The translations under genes and the position numbers were made by a program. Below are positions 59,060 to 64,000 of a DNA stretch of 64,000 nucleotides, piece after piece (position 1 is the first letter of the stretch; every line of letters begins with the position of its first letter). Origin of the DNA: Prunus persica (taxonomy: Eukaryota > Streptophyta > Magnoliopsida > Rosales > Rosaceae); NCBI RefSeq assembly GCF_000346465.2, contig NC_034014.1:22144522-22208521 (forward strand), read 5' to 3'. Below the pieces are notes generated by a model that saw only the letters and a program-made list of their open reading frames with translations, searched no databases and had not been told where the DNA came from.

Positions 59060-60046
59060 TTTTGTTGTTGTTGTTGTTGTTGTTGAGAGAAAGTAGTAGA
59101 TTTTCATTAAAATTATTAAAGGTTACAGATTTGAGTGAACAAATGTGGTCTCATTAAAACCTTGCCCTGGAAAACTCAATGAGACAAAACTTGAGACTGA
59201 AAAAGAGTGACAAGCGCTCTATAAAGTCTACAAACAAAAACTCATGACAAATCCAGAATATCAGTGTCAGCTTGAAGAAACACATTGAGTTGTGAAAGAC
59301 CATCTTAAAGCCATATGTCTGTGGACACACTACCTAAAGCTAACTTAGCAAGTCTATTAACCACAGTATTACATAATCTAGGAACGAAGACAAAAGAAAG
59401 AGAATCAAAAATTTTAGATAACATGTGGATGTTGTTGATAATCCCCCACTGTAACCCCTAAAGCCTCATTGTTAGGGACGATGTCATTAATGACAATCTT
59501 CGCATCTGTCTCAACCACTAATAAACCATAACCAGCCTCCCATGCAAACTGAAGGCCTTCTCGAAGGTCTAAGAGTTCAGTGATTTTGGCTAAGAAACAC
59601 CAGTAATAGGGATTGAAATAGTACCCATAAGATCTCCATGCACATTTCTTACAACTGTCTCAATCCACGTTTTCAAACAAAATTACTACAAGCAACCATC
59701 CACATTCAGTTTCAACTTACCATGGGGACCAGTGAGTAGATGAAGGAAAATGAGTATGCACATGAGCAATGTTAGCAGAGATAAATTCAACTGAATGACG
59801 ATGGGCAGTAGCATACAAGTCATTAGGGTCACCTCCTTTCTGGCCATGCATTCATGCATTTCGATCAAGTCAAATAAACCAAGAAAGGTAAGCAAAAGTC
59901 TCCAAGTTAAAGTTCAAGCCCACTGTAATTACATGGCACTAAAGATTTGCAAAAGTAGGTTCATGCCAAATGTTTATCACGTCACTAAGAAAAGAAAATT
60001 TTCAAATCCTTTTCACCTCATGAAAACCCCATAAAGCATGAATAAT
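59060..60046 (-). pseudogene. Minus-strand LINE, 3' part (RNase H-like domain, tail)
   Basis: Read leftwards from 60046: TIIHALWGF and DVINIWHEPTFANL (end of the zf-RVT zinc-binding domain), LETFAYLSWF, then GPHGKLKLNVDGC and VVRNVHGDLMGTIS of the C-terminal RNase H-like domain (RVT_3). It is followed by a (CAA)n tail (seen as GTT repeats at about 59064-59085). Frame changes and stops are common. The upstream part continues beyond two later insertions, at 61318-61377 and 63618-64000. Confidence 0.75.
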
Positions 60047-60749
60047 TGTCACGACCCGATCTGAGAATAAAGAATATTCTCGAATCAAGGTGCGTGAACT
60101 GAATGAAATAAAATAGAAAGACTAAAAAAATTGGTTAAAATACATTTCCTTTATATAAAATAATAATAATAATCTTACAAGTGTACAAGATATAAATAAA
60201 AGTTTATCACTCTAAACTAATCCAACTTCTGTGGTTTTGGCTTTGTCTTGCCCACTAATTGATCTGAAAAACAAAATAGGTGAGGGATGAGCAAGCCAAC
60301 CGCTCAGTGAGTAGATTATGTAATATGCCAGTAAAGCAATATCATTTTACACACTCTAGAAAAATATAATAAAAAGATACACAATCCAAATCATATCACA
60401 TCATTACCTCATATCTTGGTTATCCTTCACAAATTGTACCCAGTACGTGACCCATTGCCCTATGTGGGTCTGGTACATTTATCCTTCGGATACCCCGTCA
60501 CTGAAGTTCTCATGTTCTATGAATAATACATACTTTACAAAAACTCCAAATAATATATATTGTGTGAAATATTGCACAAATTAAATATGCTTGACTTGAA
60601 AATAGAGAGAGATTTGTAGATACAATAAACCATGATTTTCACATTTATCACAAAATAAGAACTTTTAGAACATATTACATAACCCACTCACCATGATAAG
60701 TATGAAATATTACAAGACAAACACACATGCTCTTCATCTTGTTTCTTTT

Positions 60750-60805
<56 letters not shown>

Positions 60806-61317
60806 TTCATGGTAGAAATCTATCTTAAAGGATTGGAATGAATGATTGAAGTAAGGAAGCATGATACTTATAGGAGAGATATGCATGAGCCAAATAATAT
60901 TTATATATACAATATTTTAAACCACTAAAAAGATAAGATAAAAATGTAAGGGAATAATGTGACTCATCCCCCTTTGGCCAATGATATCACAACACCACCA
61001 ACAAAAGATAAGACAGAAAGATGAGGGAATAATGTAAGTCATCCTTTGGCCAATAATATCACAACACCACTTGTTACTAGCATGCAAGGTGGCATGGTAA
61101 TGATGATTTGATTAAAACCAATTCTAAGTCTCTACACATGGATAACAAGAATGGTGTCATCTTTCAACTAAATGGGTAATCTCCTGTTAGGCTTAAAATT
61201 TAATAACATATAAATCTTCACAATAAATATTTAAATAAGAAAATTTTATATTAATAAATAATTAATATGTAGTATGAATAATAATAATAATAATTATATA
61301 TATTACAGGCTCTCACA
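60047..61317 (+). mobile_element. Solo LTR inserted in the minus-strand LINE
   Basis: 1271 bp starting TGTCACGACCCG and ending GGCTCTCACA, flanked by ATAAT (60042-60046, 61318-61322). Removing it rejoins the LINE frame on the minus strand across CPRCHGLQETIIHALW, direct proof of insertion. It contains a (TC)n tract at about 60753-60803. The TGTCACGACC start is, from memory, typical of Gypsy LTRs. Strand is nominal. Confidence 0.8.
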
Positions 61318-61377
61318 ATAATGGTTTCTTGAAGGCCATGGCAGCGAGGGCAGCAACTATCATCTCCAATGTGTTAT
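61318..61377 (-). pseudogene. Minus-strand LINE, middle piece
   Basis: The minus strand reads RHIGDDSCCPRCHGLQET, the first half of the zf-RVT zinc-binding motif, interrupted on its left by the solo LTR and on its right by the plus-strand LINE. Confidence 0.7.
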
Positions 61378-63617
61378 CGATCGGCAAATACAAGATAATC
61401 TTCTGGTCGCTCATGAGGCTTGTCATTACCTCAAACTAAAGGAAGGTAAGAAATGCGAGCTTGGGTTGAAATTGGATTTGAACAAGGCATATGATAATGT
61501 TGAGTGGGATTTTTTGGAAGCAACACTCTACATGATGAGGTTTAATGCTCGGTGGGTGATGCTTGTTATGTGTTGTGTGTACACTGTCTCTTTTATCTGT
61601 GGTTCTAAACTGTAATCCGAGGGTTGTTTTCGGCCCACTCGTGAGTTAAGACAAAAGGACCCATTATCTCCATATCTATTCCTTTTGGTTGGTGAAGTTC
61701 TGTCTCGTAATGTGGCTGCCGTTGTTGATATGGGTATTTTTCAAGGCATTCAGCTTAGCCGCGGGGGTCCAACCATCTCTCATATGTTATTTGCTGACGA
61801 TTCTTTGTTTTTCTTGCTAGCAAATGTCCAAAATTGCCAAAATTTTGTGCAAATTCTGGATATTTACTGTGTGGCATCTAGACAGGTTGTTAACTATGAT
61901 AAGTCTTCTCTCTTCTTAAGTGCTAATTCTCCTTCTTATCTGGCCCATGATATTGGTCGTGCTCTTAGGGTACATGTAACTTTCAATCCGGGTATCTACT
62001 TGGGATTACCATCTTTGTGGGGAGGTCTAAAAGACTAGCTCTTACTTGTACTGGAGAGAGAATTTCAAAAAAAAAAAGTACAGGGATGGAAGATTGGCTT
62101 ACTATCTATGGCAGGTAGGGAGGTGCTTATTAAATCGGTTGCGCTCACAGTTCCCTGCTAACCATGTCGTGTTTTAAGTTTCCTAAGAGTATTTGCACTA
62201 TGATTAATGGTGCCCTTGGCAGATTTTGGTAGGGAGATGGTGAATTTGGAAGTAAAATACATTGGAAGAGTTGGGAGGCTCTTGGGTTGCCTGAACAGCA
62301 AGGTGGTATGGGGTTCACGGACATTGAGACTTTTAACCTCTCACTTTTGGCTAAGCAGTGTTGGCGGCAATACTGCAACCCTGACAGCTTGTGGGCTCGT
62401 GTGCTTAAAGCCCGTTATTTTCCACATTGTGACTTATTCCATGCGTTAACTTACGGGGGGCTATTCCTTCTTGGGCTTGGACCAGTCTTTTGGAGGAAAG
62501 GAAAATCATACAAGAATGAGCTATGTGGCAAATTGGAAATGGAGAAGGCACTCGTATTTGGAACAAAAACTGGTTGATGGGTCAAGCTACCTCTCACCCC
62601 ACGCCTACATATTGTCGGGCCCATTCCAACTATGGTTAGCTCAATTATTGATCGGTGTGTATTGAGGCTGTATAACCTTGAGGAAAGACTTATTACCAAT
62701 TTTGATTCTTGGCTCCTTGCTATAAGGACAATGCTGAATATAAACAATTATGGTGGTGACATATATGCTTTGTTTAGTTGGGATTATTTGTTGGGAGATT
62801 TGGAAGGAGAGATGTGATGCTTTCTTCAAGGGGCGTACCCCGTGTGTCATGTAAAAAAGTTTAGCAAGTCTAGATGAAAGTGCGGTGCTTTGCTCTCAAA
62901 CCGCTAGTGAAGGTCTGGACATTACGGACGATTCTGTATGGATATAGCCATCGGATCCTTTGGTAAACAAAAATGTTGATGCAGCTTGGAAGAAGTAGAC
63001 TTTGCAAACCGGTATTGGCATTGTGGCGCGTAATGCCAAAGGTAATTTCATTAGGGGTGAAGTTTGTTATGGTTTTCGTTATTCCCAAAGGAGGATGAGG
63101 CTGAGGCTATTTAGCAGGGGTCTCTTTGCCCAAGACTTTGAATCTAGGAAATATCATCATAGAAAGCGATGCCAAAGGTGTCATTGAGTGTGTTTTCCAA
63201 GAGCAACTCCATTAGAAACGGGCTTCTGTATCCTATACTGAAGGATATTTGGAGACATACTAGCTCTTTCTCTACTGTCAGGTGGCAGTGGGTGTCAATG
63301 AGAGCATATGAAGTAGCCCATGTTGTTGCTAGTTTAGCCAATTTGAGGGTGAGCCATCAAGTTTGGGTCTGTAGACCTCCTCCTTTACTGGTGCGTATTT
63401 TGTCTAAGGATATTTTCCCTACGCCTCTGTACTAGCTGTGTATGATTTTGTTCTTACATTATCATTTGATTGGGAAGTTGTTTTGCCTCCTTGAGGTTAA
63501 TTACTTATTTGATGATGTGAGGTTTCTGCTTTTTGTATTTTGATTAGTGTGATATCTCACGCTTTTGGAATGGGAATATATTTTCTTGCGCAAAAAAATA
63601 AATAAATAAATAAATAA
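61378..63617 (+). pseudogene. Plus-strand L1-type LINE, 5'-truncated and decayed
   Basis: The first clear motif is RQIQDNLLVAHEA of the non-LTR RT, then LDLNKAYDNVEWDFL, an in-frame TAA near 61612, QKDPLSPYLF, and the active site LFADDSLFF (FADD at about 61790-61801, catalytic Asp pair kept). Further on, after frameshifts, come KVQGWKIGLLSMAGREVL, EQQGGMGFTDIETFN and WARVLKARYF. Most of the zinc-binding domain is missing (near 62640-62830). Then comes an RNase H-like part (NVDAAW, GIGIVARNAKGNF, IIIESDAKGVIE). It ends in an A-rich (AAAT)n tail at about 63590-63617. The endonuclease domain is absent. Confidence 0.8.
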
Positions 63618-64000
63618 CAAGGTTAGGTGTTATGCTCTCCATAGAAAAAAAACTTAACTTTATTAGGAACTCTTAGCCTCCAAACTTGTTTCCACATTGA
63701 ACTAGAAATTCCTGCTCTACTACCTTGACCAACATTAGAACCAATAATATTCAGACCAACATCTCTTGAATGGTGTAGACCAATCCAATAGCCACTACGA
63801 ACTGAATATTGATCATTAGAAGTATAGTGCCATAGAACTTTGACGCATTGAGACGAAAGCGCAATATGGATGGATAAAATAGCTTCAACATCTTTAACCA
63901 AGAAATGCTTATACGTTGAATGTCCCAACAATCACCACTAATTAATTCACAAACATGTTTGTTTAAAAGAAGAGATGATGGAGAAATAGTGTGAAAAATG
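63618..64000 (-). pseudogene. Minus-strand LINE, zinc-binding domain, runs off the window
   Basis: The minus-strand frame 63623-63931 reads VLWHYTSNDQYSVRSGYWIG and SSMWKQVWRLRVPNKVKFFF, the start of the RVT zinc-binding domain. Its natural continuation is at 61377-61318 and then 60046-59060. The RT should lie right of the window. Confidence 0.75.

Noticed and set aside
1..64000. CRISPR arrays, bacterial operons, organelle inserts, rRNA
   Set aside because: No regularly spaced repeats, plastid/mitochondrial genes or rRNA were seen; the GAACTTC palindromes at 23.5-24.3 kb are irregularly spaced retroelement sequence.

Overview
The window is plant nuclear DNA: genes split by GT-AG introns, AT-rich spacers, (GA)n/(CT)n microsatellites and many transposable-element classes. 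The proteins look eudicot. I infer a woody rosid, plausibly Rosaceae (Prunus-like), but only from the general look of proteins and repeats. Two runs of N (8372-8999 and 19693-19792) are assembly gaps.

Genes. Five host genes are supported. At the left edge, on the minus strand, are the first coding exons of a FANCL-like Fanconi anaemia E3 ligase; the gene runs off the window. Next, also minus, is a complete three-exon HD-Zip class II transcription factor of the HAT22/HAT9 type. To the right, on the plus strand, come a ten-exon lysosomal Pro-X carboxypeptidase-like S28 serine peptidase, an intronless PR-1 (CAP) secreted defence protein, and an eight-exon CRWN4-like nuclear lamina coiled-coil protein. 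They look like unrelated neighbours, not a pathway cluster.

Pseudogenes. There is a decayed U6 snRNA on the minus strand at 12968-13071. Three scattered minus-strand fragments (20.7, 35.0 and 40.9 kb) resemble the second exon of phytocyanin/early-nodulin-like cupredoxin genes. Copper ligands are lost from these in different patterns.

Mobile elements fill most of the rest. Boundaries below were read directly from termini and target-site duplications (TSDs). There is a young 3.3-kb copia deletion derivative (21498-24775, TSD CAAGT). An older copia derivative (26601-30150, TSD GTATA) has mutated protease and reverse-transcriptase active sites. Two hAT-type MITEs (28831-29419, nested in the older copia, and 45562-46140) have perfect 8-bp TSDs. 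A PIF/Harbinger element (30831-32867) carries only a broken Myb/SANT accessory gene. A Gypsy-derived mini-element (43170-44679) encodes an unrecognised 200-aa ORF. Two solo LTRs (47392-48110, 60047-61317) have matching TSDs. A 1.27-kb MULE (19121-20392) has a perfect 9-bp TSD and a non-transposase interior. There are also MULE-like and Tourist-like MITEs, a short Helitron family in four copies, and SINE-like copies.

The right end (59.06-64 kb) is a nest. A minus-strand LINE is split by a solo LTR and by a plus-strand LINE. I found no rRNA, no intact tRNA gene and no CRISPR. No clearly new biological system is proven. The best leads are the cupredoxin exon fragments, the MULE cargo and the unrecognised ORF in the mini-Gypsy.
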